Source: Colius striatus (lineage: Eukaryota > Chordata > Aves > Coliiformes > Coliidae). From it: 64,000 nucleotides of DNA. Both the position numbers and the translations under genes were made by a program. Location of the stretch: positions 4,640,350 through 4,704,349 of the forward strand of contig NC_084773.1 in assembly GCF_028858725.1 (NCBI RefSeq), read 5' to 3'. Below, piece after piece: positions 14,638-26,350 of the stretch (its first letter is position 1; the number at the start of each line of letters is the position of its first letter). The notes beneath the pieces are model-generated. The model had not been told where the DNA came from. It worked only from the letters and a program-made list of their open reading frames with translations, and ran no database searches.

Positions 14638-15142
14638 ATAGAATCACAGAATGGTGGGGGTTGGGAGGGACCTTTAGAGATCATCCAGTCCACCCCCCTG
14701 CAGAAGCAGGGTCACCTAGATCAGGTCACATAGGAACATGTCCAGGTGGGTCTTGAAGACCTCCAAGGAAGGAGCCTCCACAACCCCTCTGGGCAGCCTG
14801 TGCCAGGGCTCCCTCACTGAAACACTGAAAGAGTTTCTTCTTGTGTTTAAGTGGAACTTTTTGTGTTCCAGCTTCATCCCATCACCCCTTGTCCTGTTGC
14901 TAGAAAAAAGTGCTGCCCCAACCTCCTGACACCCACCCTTTAGATACTTGTAAATATCTGAGATCTCCCCTCAGTCTCCTCTTCTCCAGACTAAACAGCC
15001 CCAGTTCCCGCAGCCTTTCCTCATATGAAAGATGTTCCGTTCTCCTGATCATCTTGGTGGCCCTGTGCTGGCTTCTCTCCAGAAGTTCCCTGTCCCTCTT
15101 GAGCTGGGGAGCACAGAACTTCTTGAGCTGGGGAGCCCATGG
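14638..15142 (-). mobile_element. CR1 LINE fragment (3' end)
   Basis: Minus-strand CR1 with its 3' end at about 14638 (ATAGAATCACAGAATGGTGG on the plus strand). It is about 500 bp long and 5'-truncated, and lies in BSN intron 2. Near its 5' side a short stretch, CTTGAGCTGGGGAGC, is duplicated in tandem (about 15100-15137). Confidence 0.93.
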
Positions 15143-18100
15143 ACCTTCCTGTGTCCCCTCGGTCAGGTCCCTCCGCCGGCCACAGAGCCCCCCTGAGCAG
15201 CAGCAGCCCCTTCAGTCACTGGGACCAGTTAGCCAAGATATTCTTTTGACATTTTCCACAAGCGACTTTTGAATTGTTTGAATCATCTACACGAAAGGCG
15301 GCGCACTGGGAGGAACAGCCAGAATTACTCATGAGGGGAGGGAGGGTTGTTGTTGGCTCTAACTTACATTGAGATCTGTTGGGCAGCCAAGCCACACATC
15401 GCTGCAGACGGCTGGGAGAAGCCCCTGCTCAGGCTGCAGCAGGGGCTGAAAAGGCAAACGAGTTGTTTATATGGAGAAAGCCTCAGCAAGTACAAGTGTG
15501 CTACTCTCCATCTTCATATTAGTTGCTTTATTCAGTGCTAATCACCTCATTAAAAAAAAGGAACTAGCTAAAACCTAACCAAGAGAGCACAGAAGCATGC
15601 TTCACTGCAACACTGCAGATGCAAGGTGAAACAAGGACTGGGATACTTGGTGCAGGGGTAAGAGGACTAAGAAGTGAAGGGCAATGGTGAGGAAGAGCTA
15701 GAGTGTGGGAAACACACAAGCTGTTGGTCCAGGGAGATGAATGCAAGGCTCCTATCAATATCTTGTCATAAAAATACACAGTGTGTTCACTGCGATCACA
15801 AAGAGCATGCTTTTAGTGCCTAGCTCACGAAGTGCTCCCAGAGAGCTGCAGGGCTCCTTCAGGTGGGCACATCCCCAGTTAGTCGCAGATGCCAACCCCA
15901 AGCACTGGGGAGGGGAGGTGCCCTGCAGCAGCAGACTGGGCCCAGCATCCCTCCCCTTGTGCTCCTCGGGGCAGATGCAGCCCCAATTGCTGCATCCTTG
16001 TGAGAAGGCAGCAGCCACGATGAGCCCCAGCTCCTGCAAACAGCATCACATGCTGCACAGACAGGTCACTGCTGGCTGAAGCTCTGCTAAAACCAACCAA
16101 AATGGAATAAAACCCACATTCCTATCATGCAGCCTGATCCAATGGAAATCTTCTCCCAGACCTGCAATGTAACACTAATGACAGATTTATTTTTACAGTT
16201 GTATCATGAAGAAGGATGATCTCAAAAGAGAAATCATCCTGAAGCAGGTAACTTGACTCAGCAACTTGGCAGGCTTGATGGATATGGGCTGCAACGTTGC
16301 CACTTAGAGATGCAAAGGGCTGTCTGACACCACAGCAGCACACAAATCCTGTCTGCCTGAAGGCTTCCTGGGTTTTGACCTGATCATACAAGGAAAAAAC
16401 CATACTCCTAAACTTGACAAAACATGCAAGGAGACATCTGCTTGCAGACATCTTCCCTACAGCTTTACCTCCCCAGCTACCCTTTCCTTTACCATGGCCA
16501 CCATGAGCATGGCACCAGGGGGTCAAATCCCCCAGGGGATGCCAGACCAGAGAAACACTCATTTTCAAATGTTATCACACTATAGGATCTGTGCTTTTGA
16601 GATTCAGCATTTTTCAGACCCAGCACTCGATCCTTAAGGGTAGAGGGAACTTTGATCTCAGCCTCACGTTTCTGCACGAGCACGATAATAAATCTCTGAG
16701 ATGCCGTGCTGCACACACAGCAACAGCTCAGGCTGCTTCACAGCCAGGAAAATGAATAGCCAGGGAGGTCCCAAGGGCAAGAGAAAACCTTGTTGGCTTT
16801 GCCATTCAGTAAGAGGTGGTGTAAATGCAGTCTCGTGGCCTCTCCCATTGCAAAGACCTAAATCAGACAGGGAGCTGCCACACCCAGAGAAAGCTCAGAC
16901 GTTTAGGAGACGCCACGTCAGCATCACCCCACAGCTTCCCAGTGAGGAGCCAAGGAGAAGAATCACTTTGGTGGTTTGAAAAGGCAGAGAGAGACAAGGG
17001 AGATTAAATCTCTCATTAAAAAATCATGTTTAGTTATCTATTGACAAGTAGAGGCCCTTTTTCATCCAGTCCTCCAGAGCTCACCCCTTGCTGCCCCCTG
17101 ACCACAGCCAGAGTCCCAGAAACCACCACATTCACACCCAGGAATGACAGGGCAGCATGTCAGAGCACAGCAATTTGTAAAACAGGGCTTCAAGCCACAT
17201 AAATCACAGAAACATAAATTACAGTCATTCTCTAATGACTCCAGGGTTACTGGGACCACAAGAGACCTGCACCCTGCTACTCCTCACCAAATGCTTTTAG
17301 CATCTATTAAACCCCAGGGTGAAGCCACTTCTGCCAGTAGGGATTTTGCTCATGCCTACACAGCAGGCATCAGAGACTTTGTAAGTGTTTGGATGTTCAG
17401 TGAATGACAGGCAGGAGAGGAAGAGACTGGGGATTTACTGCTATTAATAACAGCCATCATTTTAATGTAGACATAACAACTCCCCTGGCACCCCAAGCAC
17501 AGCCCTTTGCTCGTGAGGCTGCTGAACCAGTGGTCACTACTCAAGCCAAAGCCTCCTGAAGCGTAAATACCTCAGACTGAGCCCTTAACTCACAAAGCCA
17601 TCAGGTTTTACTGAAAATCAGACACTAACAGGCTGCAGGGCAGCAACTCGAGACAATCGATCAAATGAGAAATGGGCTCTTAGGAAAAGCAGCATATGAA
17701 CACCTTCACAGCTCTGGTGACAGTTGATTTAAGTCATTTGCCAGATAAATGAGGTGATGCTGCAAGCAGGTACCACTTCTGCTGCTGGAGCTGGGCTGGG
17801 GAAGGCTTTGGACCAAGGCCACCCCTTCAGCATTGATGAGCACTGCTCCTACCACCAGAGATGCTCTGCTGAGCATTTTGGCATCTGTCTGCTTCCCTTA
17901 ACTCCTCCTTTGCTCGGCTTTACCCAAATTTTCTTACACTACTGAGCAGAAAGCCACTGTTATGCTACAATAGGATAACTACAGCCCTACACTGTACATC
18001 CATACATACTAGTTCATTCTCACCTCCTCAGCTGATGGTTTATTTCCCATTGATACAATCTAAACATCTACCCAAAAGCTTGAAATGATTTCTGTGGATA

Positions 18101-21100
18101 TCTCCTCCCACTACAGATAACTCAAGAGCTGCTGAGACATTTTCCTCCTGACAAACAACCTCAACCACTATTAGGAAACCAACCAGCAAGTGTTCAATGC
18201 TCTCTGAGACTTTTTATGTTTCACTTGTTGATGATCCGTGATCAAAGGTTGGTGATGATCTTACATGGCACAGAGCACATAGGGAACAAATCTTTTCATA
18301 TTATATGACACTCTTAAAGTAAAACATACAAGATTTCTTCTATCTTCCCAAATAGAGCTAAAAACATGGGCCAAAATGGAAGTTTAACAAGTATCACCCC
18401 TTCATACAGTCACAAATACAGAGAATGCATTCAAAATGCTCAGAGGCAAATGCAGGGACTTTGAAAAGAAAGAGATTTGGTGAAGAACACCAATGTATAA
18501 ATATACTCCTTTTACTCAGGGTGGGGAAAAACCCATCTATTGCGTGCAACAGAATGCTTATGAAACTGCATCTGGTGTATAAGACATCAAATGGAACAAA
18601 AAGCACAACAGAAACATGAAGAACACAAAGACTTTCCGTAAGCCCAAACAGTTCCAAGTAAATCTATTAGGGAGAGAGACATTTTGACTTCCATTTCAGC
18701 ACTTTAACCCAGTGCCCCTCGGTTTAGCACTTAAGATGAAGAGGAAATGAATTAAAAGAAACCAAACAAATCTTAGGAGAACACCAAAGAAGAAATTAAT
18801 TTCTCAAATTAGGATGTGCAATGGCACTTCAAAAGCCCAGAGAAACAGAGAAGATGCCTGCAGGTTAGTCCTTGTGATACCAAACAGAGCAAATCCAATC
18901 AGATGAGCATGCTGCAGGATCAGTCAGGCAAAAGCCACAGGAGCAGCATTACAAAGTGAAAGATGTATAAAAGGAGGATTTGCTAAATCTATTGTAGTGG
19001 ATTGAACCTGAGCTATTTCCCACCAGGGATGACAGCGTTGCTGGTATCGTCCTGCAGAACAAGCCATCCAAAAAAAACCCTCAAAGACAACAGAGGAAAC
19101 TCGAAAAAAAGTTATAATGAGAAATTAAAACTCCTGCTGGAGCATTGGGGCTGCAACAGTGCACTGAAAAGAACCCATCTCCCTTCAAAAACCTGGTTCC
19201 TAACCAGGGCTGTAAGCAAACTGTTAGATGTTAACCATGCTATTTCATAGCTTCTTGTCTTTAATGGTGCCATCGTAGCTCCCTGCTTCACACTTCCCCT
19301 TGCTGAAAACAACCACCTATGGGAAGCACCCTGACCTTCAGGAATAAGTGAATGAATGAATAACTAGCACATGACCAAACAGTAAGCAATGACAGCAGTT
19401 ACTGCTGAGCACGGAGACAAACAGAGGGGAAAAAATGATTATCTACATGTAAAATATTGAGTGACATCGACAGCAGACAGGGACTGCTGTTTACCCAGCC
19501 TTCTGAAATCAAAATGAGCTGGTGCTCAAAGGAATAAAAAGACAGTGGATAAAAACAAAACACAAACCAAAGAATGATTCTTTTTTCTTCCCTCCCCTCA
19601 ACAAGCATCAAGTCAAGATGCCAGAGAGACCAATGGCTTCACCAGCACGGACATTCATTACTTGCCTTTAAGATGAAACGACCATCAAGTCACACAGAAA
19701 TGAATTTAAAAAGACAAAGTAACATTTTAAAGGAACATACATGCTTCTGAGCAGAAGCTGCCACCTCATTATTCAGGTTAAGGTGTTTTCTGAGGAGGCA
19801 GTTACCCCTCCTCTAAAAAAGTCTGCTCTTGGTCTTTGTGCGTGGCAGGATGGAGCGGGAGAGACCACAGCTCATACAGCAAGTCTGCTGATACTTCACT
19901 TACAGATATATATTAAAGATATTTTATAGCATGCATATATATATGTGTGTGTGTATATAAAAGATACATCAAGCTCATCTAAACACTTGATTTCAAACCC
20001 AGGATCTCAAAACAGTTTCAGAAATCACCATGCCAAACAAGTGCTGGGATTCCCACCTCACTCCACCTGCAGCTTCTGGCAGTCCCTGAGATGGGGCAGG
20101 ACAGGATTTACAAAGTAAAACATGAGTTTGGGGGATTTTGTGTTTGGTTTTAGACAACGTGGTATTTTTGACAATTCGACGCTGCCAGAGAGCCTTGAAA
20201 GCAGAAAAAGAAGTCACAAATGCACATCTACTGCAACACAAAGTGGAAACACCAACTACTCACATGAAAATATATTCATAAAGAAATGCCAGTGGAAAAT
20301 ACAACCCCAGGAATCACCTCATTAGCAATAGTGTACCCTGCAGCATCTGCTGGGCCCGTGGGACCAGACCTCGTGGATGTGTTATCTATGAGGACAGTCA
20401 AACACTGGAGCAGCTGGGACTTACACATCCATCCTTGGGAGCTTCCAAGACTCAACTGGATAAAGCCTGGAGCTCCCTTGTCTGATCTCTGCTTTGAGCA
20501 GAGGTCCTCAGAGGTCCTTGCCAACCAGGCATCTGCCACCAAGAAAGCCAGCAACCTCTGAGCTGCCTCTTGTTAACCATTTTGAACGCCACCATACTGC
20601 TTCAGATACCTTTCTGTGTGACTCTGGAACAGCAGCATGAGTAATTATGCTGAGGAAAGCGAGTCACACTTCAACAAGGCAGCAGCCACTTCTGCTTCCC
20701 CAGCCAGCCCATCACACCAGCTGCCAACACTTCTCTTGGACAACCATTTTCATCCCCCAGCTCCCCCAATGACCTACTTACAAGCCACGAGGTTGCTTGC
20801 TGTTGAAATGCATATTAAACTCAGAACAGACAAGGCAAAAAACACCTCTTTGCTCAACCCAGGTCCAATTTTTTGACTCAGTGTTTCAAAATGCTCTGCA
20901 ATCAGTCGCACTTCAGAGGGGATAGAGGCCTAGAGATGCTAAGTGATGACCCAGAGATGCTAAGCAGAAACCATGCACACACGTTAACGTGGGTATCTGC
21001 AAGAGGGACTTGGGATAGAGCCCACTGTAGGAAAGCTCTTGGGGCAAGACAGAGGAGACAAGGTCCAAGCTGACCAGAAACTGAGCAGTGGATGCATTTT

Positions 21101-22200
21101 TGTTTATTTGCTTGTTAACTGACAACATTCAGAGTAGTGAACTGTCAATGCAATGCTTGGACACAAAAATAACTGTTTAGCAAATCTATTTAGAAGCAAA
21201 ACAGGAAAGTTTTACCCATGCATTTCCTTGCAGGAGCCTGAATTTCCACCTCATGGCTCTTTATTAAGACCTGAGACCTTATACTGCTCTTCAAAGGGGT
21301 AAATCTCTATAGGGGGAAAAAAGCAGTACTCAGCTAATTACATCTCACTACACCAGGGGTACCAGCTACCCCAGTTCTCCTTCCACCAGGAAAGGGGACT
21401 GGAAGGCAGGAGATTCTCAAGCAACAGCCTGGTGTCAGGAGTGAGCATTGCATGCTTACCAGAAACAGCTCCTGGCAATAAAACCCAGGGGACTTCAGTG
21501 CCTGAATCTCATTTTCTCACACTGCAGTGGCACAGTGGCTTTCCAAAGTGTGGCCTCAAGTTTCTGTTAAGCCTGTGAGTAGGAATCCCCATGGTTTGGC
21601 TCTTAACAGCCACGAAATGCACCCACATCACTTCCCACCCTACGTGAAGGTTTCTGACCTGGCAGATTGGCACTGGAAGCCTCACATCCTGCCAGCCCCA
21701 GCACTCCCTGCTGCTGAATCCACCCCCAGGCACCCAGAGCATCCATCTCACACACATCCCACGAAACACTTCCCCAGGGAGGCATCATCTTGCACACGAC
21801 TCCTGGCACTTCTACCACCAGCGAGATGCTGTCTGAACCTCATCCACCACCAAAACATCGTCACCTGGGATCACTCAGTGTCTAGGATACTCACCACCCT
21901 GGAGTTGCCAGCTACTCCTCTGCTTCCCCTCCCACTGTTGAGTCTTTCAACTTTAGGACAATTTTGGGTAAGTAAACCTCACTTCAGCCAAGTGTTCTGG
22001 GGTCTCAGCAACAGAGACCAAACCTCTCTGGTGCTCCACCATTTCCCTTTAACTAATTTGCCTCTCCCATCTTGTTAAAGTTCACATTTTCACAATTATC
22101 CCTGATTAGCCAGCAGAGCCCTTGCTCTTGATCAACGCTTTGCAGCTGCCAAAAGCAAAGATGCAACTTCTACACTTGGAGAAAGCCAAAACCTCACCTT
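15143..22200. other. BSN intron 2, right part: no gene seen
   Basis: Unique intronic sequence, AT-rich from about 17.5 to 20.3 kb. The only repeat seen is a short alternating purine-pyrimidine run of TA and TG at 19932-19960. A near-duplicate GAGATGCTAAG occurs twice at about 20933-20963. No exon-like conserved frame was found. Confidence 0.7.
19932..19960. repeat. TA/TG alternating microsatellite
   Basis: ATGCATATATATATGTGTGT followed by GTGTATATA: a short compound dinucleotide repeat, potentially Z-DNA forming and length-polymorphic. Confidence 0.9.
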
Positions 22201-22287
22201 CCAAACCTCACCATCAGCCACTCCAACCCCCCAAACCTCACCATCAGCCACTCCAACCCCCCAAACCTCACCATCAGCCACTCCAAC
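22201..22287. repeat. 30-bp tandem repeat, three copies, beside BSN exon 2 donor
   Basis: Units begin at 22201, 22231 and 22261. The first two are identical over 30 bp, and the third is identical for 27 bp. The unit contains CCAAACCTCACCATCAGCC followed by ACTCCAACCCC. A diverged partial copy may precede it at about 22185. The array ends about 37 bp from the BSN exon 2 donor, inside intron 2. Confidence 0.95.
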
Positions 22288-22324
22288 CAGCCAGGAGGGC
22301 TGCCTGAGGAAGAGGAGGCATTAC

Positions 22325-22715
22325 CTGGGTGAGGTGCGGGTTGGGGTTGAAGCCACACTGGTTGCAGACTTTGCTGTGACACTGAGTGCAGGCGTTGAAG
22401 TTGGGCTGCCCGGGGGAGGAGGTGAGCTCTGTTGTCTTGCAGATGGGGCAGAGCGTGCTGCTGGGGAGGGGAGCGATCTGCGGGACCGAGTAGGGAGAGG
22501 TGGGGGTGCTGCCCCGGTCTGGGGACACCGACGGAGACCTCCCCGAGCCCTGGCTCCTGGCATCCACCTGCAGCATCTTCCGCTGGCCCTCGGCTGCCGG
22601 GGTGGGTTGGCCCCGGCCCCTCATCTCCCGGGGGCTCTGGGAGCTGGGCCCAGGCTGGGCGAGGGACGGGGGTGCCGACCGCTGCTGATCCAGCTGCTCC
22701 GGTCTCCTCAGCGGG
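22325..22715 (-). CDS. BSN: BSN coding exon 2 (residues 56-186, first zinc finger)
   Basis: This 391-bp exon follows a TGTTTCAG acceptor (AG at 22717-22716) and ends in Thr-Gln before a GTAATG donor (GT at 22324-22323), phase 0. It codes a Pro/Ser/Gln-rich stretch, then a strongly conserved block Ser-Gly-Arg-Ser-Pro-Ser-Val-Ser-Pro-Asp-Arg-Gly-Ser-Thr-Pro-Thr-Ser-Pro-Tyr. The zinc finger shared by Bassoon and Piccolo follows, with visible cysteines at about residues 145, 148, 165, 168, 173 and 176. The last cysteine pair of the finger is expected in the next exon, outside the window. In Bassoon and Piccolo these fingers take part in active-zone and vesicle-protein interactions. Piccolo is the nearest alternative, but the exon 1 sequence fits Bassoon. 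Confidence 0.96.
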
Positions 22716-25700
22716 CTGAAACACCAGGGAACAAACACAAAAGCCCAGGTTTAGTACATTCAAAGGATACCAGTCAATGCAGAAAAGCTCTAAGCCCTCC
22801 CTCTCTGCCCCAAAAGCCCCAGCTCAGCCAAGGAGGCACAGCCAAGCCACGCTGCGACTGGGGCAATTGTTCAGATCAGCAGGAGGACACACTTTACCTC
22901 GTGAGATAAGGCACAATGTCAGCTTTCTCTTATATAACCCAGCAGCAGAGATGTAATTGAATTATTCGGTGTATTCTAAGCTGAACTTCAGTTGGGAAGT
23001 TGCACATAAAACACGAATGAGAAGTTTGGGGCAGCTAAGGGCTCTCCAGCACAAACCTGTGCTTGAAGGGGCTGCAGCAACTCTGGTCTGTAGATTGCAG
23101 GGCCTTTTCTGCAGGGAGAGGGCCAACAGACACAAAACTGTCCTCTCCCAACTACTTTTACAAGTTGCTGGGAAACAAAAAGTCTAAAGAGGCCTGAAGG
23201 AAGCAGAACTGCTTATACTTTTTCAGCTGTCGAGCTGCCCCATGCATGTCACAGGTGGAAGTAACTGAGAGCTAGTTTCCCATAGGCTACAGCAGTGGGA
23301 AATTAAGAAAGCAGTCATTAGCTCTGCTGTTGTGGGGAATAGAGCCTTGTGTGGGCTGGCTGCCCCTCAGGTGAATCCTCTTCTGGGTGATGGAAGTCTT
23401 GGCTGGGCAGAAAGCCAGCTGGGATGCACCAGGTCACCGGGACAAGACTATGAAACCTCTCTGGGAAACCCCAGCTATCCCATCCCAAGTCTGCCATTGT
23501 ACTTGCTGCTGGTCAGGCAGCAGTCCCACAGCCTGTGTAGGATGCTCAGCACTCTGTAGTGTGTGCTCCCTGTCACCTCAGAGCACAGGGAGGGGGTCCG
23601 AGAGCCCCAAAGAGATCTGGAGATGCTTCAGCTGCAGCAGTCCTTGTGTTGGAGAGCACAGCGTGACCCTGCACACTCTGCCTTCCCTGTGATTTCAGTG
23701 CAGATACCCTGTAATGTGCTGCTGGCAGACCACGAGTGTGTGAGAATGAATCTGTGAGAGATGTTGTTTATCTAATTACAGAATAATTAGGTGCACATGC
23801 TTGTCAGTAATGCCCACAAATACTTCTCAAAAAGGCAGAAGCCCTAATGCTCTCCCTACTCGTGATCTACAGCTGTTTCCCAAAAAAATATTACTCAGAA
23901 ACTCAAACTTAATAAATTGTTGATTTACCCAAGCAGGCTCTGACCTTATAAAGGTTTAAAAAGGGAACTTAAATGCATAAAACTAATGAAATTCAAAGTG
24001 CATGTTGCCACAGTAATAGGAAGTCAGAGGAAAATAAATATTCAAGTAGCACTTTGGGAATACTTTTCAGCTGCAGATTGAAACCTGCTTCTCTGAAAGA
24101 GGAATGGCACAATGGTAATAAAGCAAAGGAATAAGGAGTAACTGATCTGCTCCAGACTAAAGAGCAAACAGTGCCTGGCCCTGCAGTGAGTGTGGTTTGC
24201 ACATCTTGCTCCTCCACCCTCAACATTGACACCCTCGAGCTCAGAACTGGGATTTGCCTTCTGGAGCTGAGGGTTGCAAAGCTGCTGCCACATAAAACAT
24301 GGTGGCTGTAGCTGGTGGAGATGGGAGAGCTTGGTCCCTGACCACATTCACTCTCCTTAATTCTTACAGCATTTGTGTATTAGAATACATACCACCCTAA
24401 CAATGTACTACACCAACACTGAAACTCGAAAGATTAATGTCTATATGGTCAGACACCTGTTGTTTGGAACAAGGGAATGGTTATTCCACTGCAAATTGCA
24501 AAAGTTCAAACTCTTTTTTTTCCCCATTTGATATGAAAAACCTCCATGTTTTCCAACAAGCAGGAATTCTGGCTCCAAACCAGCTCTGACCACAGAAACA
24601 CCACTTGACCACAGTGTCACTTCCCAGCTCAGTGAAAAATGGGGAAAGCTTGCAGCAGCTGCCCCCACACAGCAGAAGTGCTTAGCAGTATATTAGCAGT
24701 TAGCACCTATTTTTGCAGCCAGTATTAGTAGCACTAGCAGTCTGGCTTACATAGTTCAAACACCTTTCTTTATTAAATAAAGAGTGACTTTTCTGCTTAG
24801 TGAATTTTTTGCAGCAGATGACACGAGGAGCACTGTACCTCTGAAGCTGTGCTCCATCCAGAGGAGCTGTCACACAAAGTACAGTCTAAGCTAAGTCCAT
24901 GTCCTACCCAAACCAGAGTCTGGAACTCTCTTGAAAATGCAAAAACCGGGGAGGAAAAATACATGAGGTGCTGTTATTCTGCCTGGAACATCATCCCTGG
25001 TGCAGATAAGGGAGTTGGGCACTCACTGCCTGGAGGGACAGGGCTGCTCTCCCAGCCTGAGATGGAGCTCTGTCCCAGCTCCCTCTGCTTTTCCTGGTGC
25101 AAAGAAATGCTGTGGATTTATATCACCACTGCATTTATTTGTTCTGTAACTATCCAAGACGCCCCAGCCGTCCTGGGACACAGGATGGACTGTTGCTCAC
25201 TGGCATCTGCTGAATATGTCCATGAGATTTTAAGACCAGAAGGAATCACTTGGTCTGTCAAACACAGTAACTAAACACAGGAGAGATGCCTCAGGAAGGA
25301 ATGTGAGGACAGCCATGTTGAGCCAGACACATGCCTACGTACGCTCAATGCATGTTTTGCTAGGATGCTCCAAGGCTCGTGTGTCTCGTGCCCATTGATG
25401 AACCCTTTTGTTGTTGTTACACTAGCCCAAACTGCAGCTCATCCACTTTTTTCCATTACAACCTTCATTACCACTGATAAAAACATTAACCTGAACCAGG
25501 CTGCTTGCCAGCTCCAAAGGAATTCCCCCCAATGCCACTAGATCGCTCGTTAACAATTAGATTGAGATGAGGCAGGGCTTCACCCATTTGCTGGGGCTGT
25601 ATTGATTCTGCACCTCCCTAATTGTTGAATTAGAAATACCAGGAGATGCTCAGCCAAATATCTCCACAGGGGCCAAATTCAGCAGTGCTCTCACAGTTAC

Positions 25701-26257
25701 CAACAGAGTTATAATTTTGTCCAAGTAAAGAATATCAAGTGTGTTTGACTAAGCTTATTAACAAATACACTGTCGAGGTTTCCATTTATGATATCCTGTC
25801 TATTAGCGCTTTATCAAGGCAGGCAGCTCTATTAATCTGCCTGCAGTCTCTGGCAGGTTGGGCAGCCTGGAAGATGCTATTTTCTTCCCTTTTTTTATTA
25901 CTTTTAAATTGAAAAATGATGGCTTTCTCCTTGCTGTCTAAAACCTCTTCCATTTTCCAGCACAAAGCCAAAATGGCGTCATGCAAAGCCACAACCAGCC
26001 TCCCACCCCAGTGCAGCCCAGCCAGCCTAAGCAATGGCCACCATCAGCCCTTTGCTCCCCTGCCTCTTGCCCAGCCTTCTCTAAATCTGTTGGAGCTGAA
26101 TTCTGACTCTTTTGAACCAGGGGCATCAAACCAGCCATCACAGCAGATGGCACCAGCCTCTGCTCTCTGCGTTTCACCACCAAGGAGTATGTGGGCTATC
26201 TGCAGGTCTGCCTGGGTTTCACTCCCAGCTCTGTGGTGTATCCCTACCACCTCTCTT
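22716..26257. other. BSN intron 1, 3' end (next to exon 2)
   Basis: Contains the exon 2 acceptor (AG at 22717-22716) with its pyrimidine tract. Otherwise unique intronic sequence. A stretch at about 25540-25840 is rich in TAATT, TTAACAATTAG and TTATCA motifs and looks like a candidate enhancer or conserved element. No gene seen. Confidence 0.65.
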
Positions 26258-26350
26258 ACACAGAATCTCAAGGGCTGGAAGGGACCTTGAAAGATCATCC
26301 AGTGCAACCCCCCTGCCAGAGCAGGACCACCGAGAGCAGGTCACACAGTA
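26258..26350 (-). mobile_element. Short CR1 LINE remnant
   Basis: About 90 bp of CR1 3' end on the minus strand, starting ACACAGAATCTCAAGGGCTGG on the plus strand and stopping after the AGGTCACACAG stretch. This is severe 5' truncation. It lies in BSN intron 1. Confidence 0.88.

Noticed and set aside
22194..22763. 189-residue minus-strand frame with three copies of a 10-residue motif
   Set aside because: It overlaps BSN exon 2 in the wrong frame and runs through the donor into the 30-bp intronic repeat; the motif is that repeat translated.
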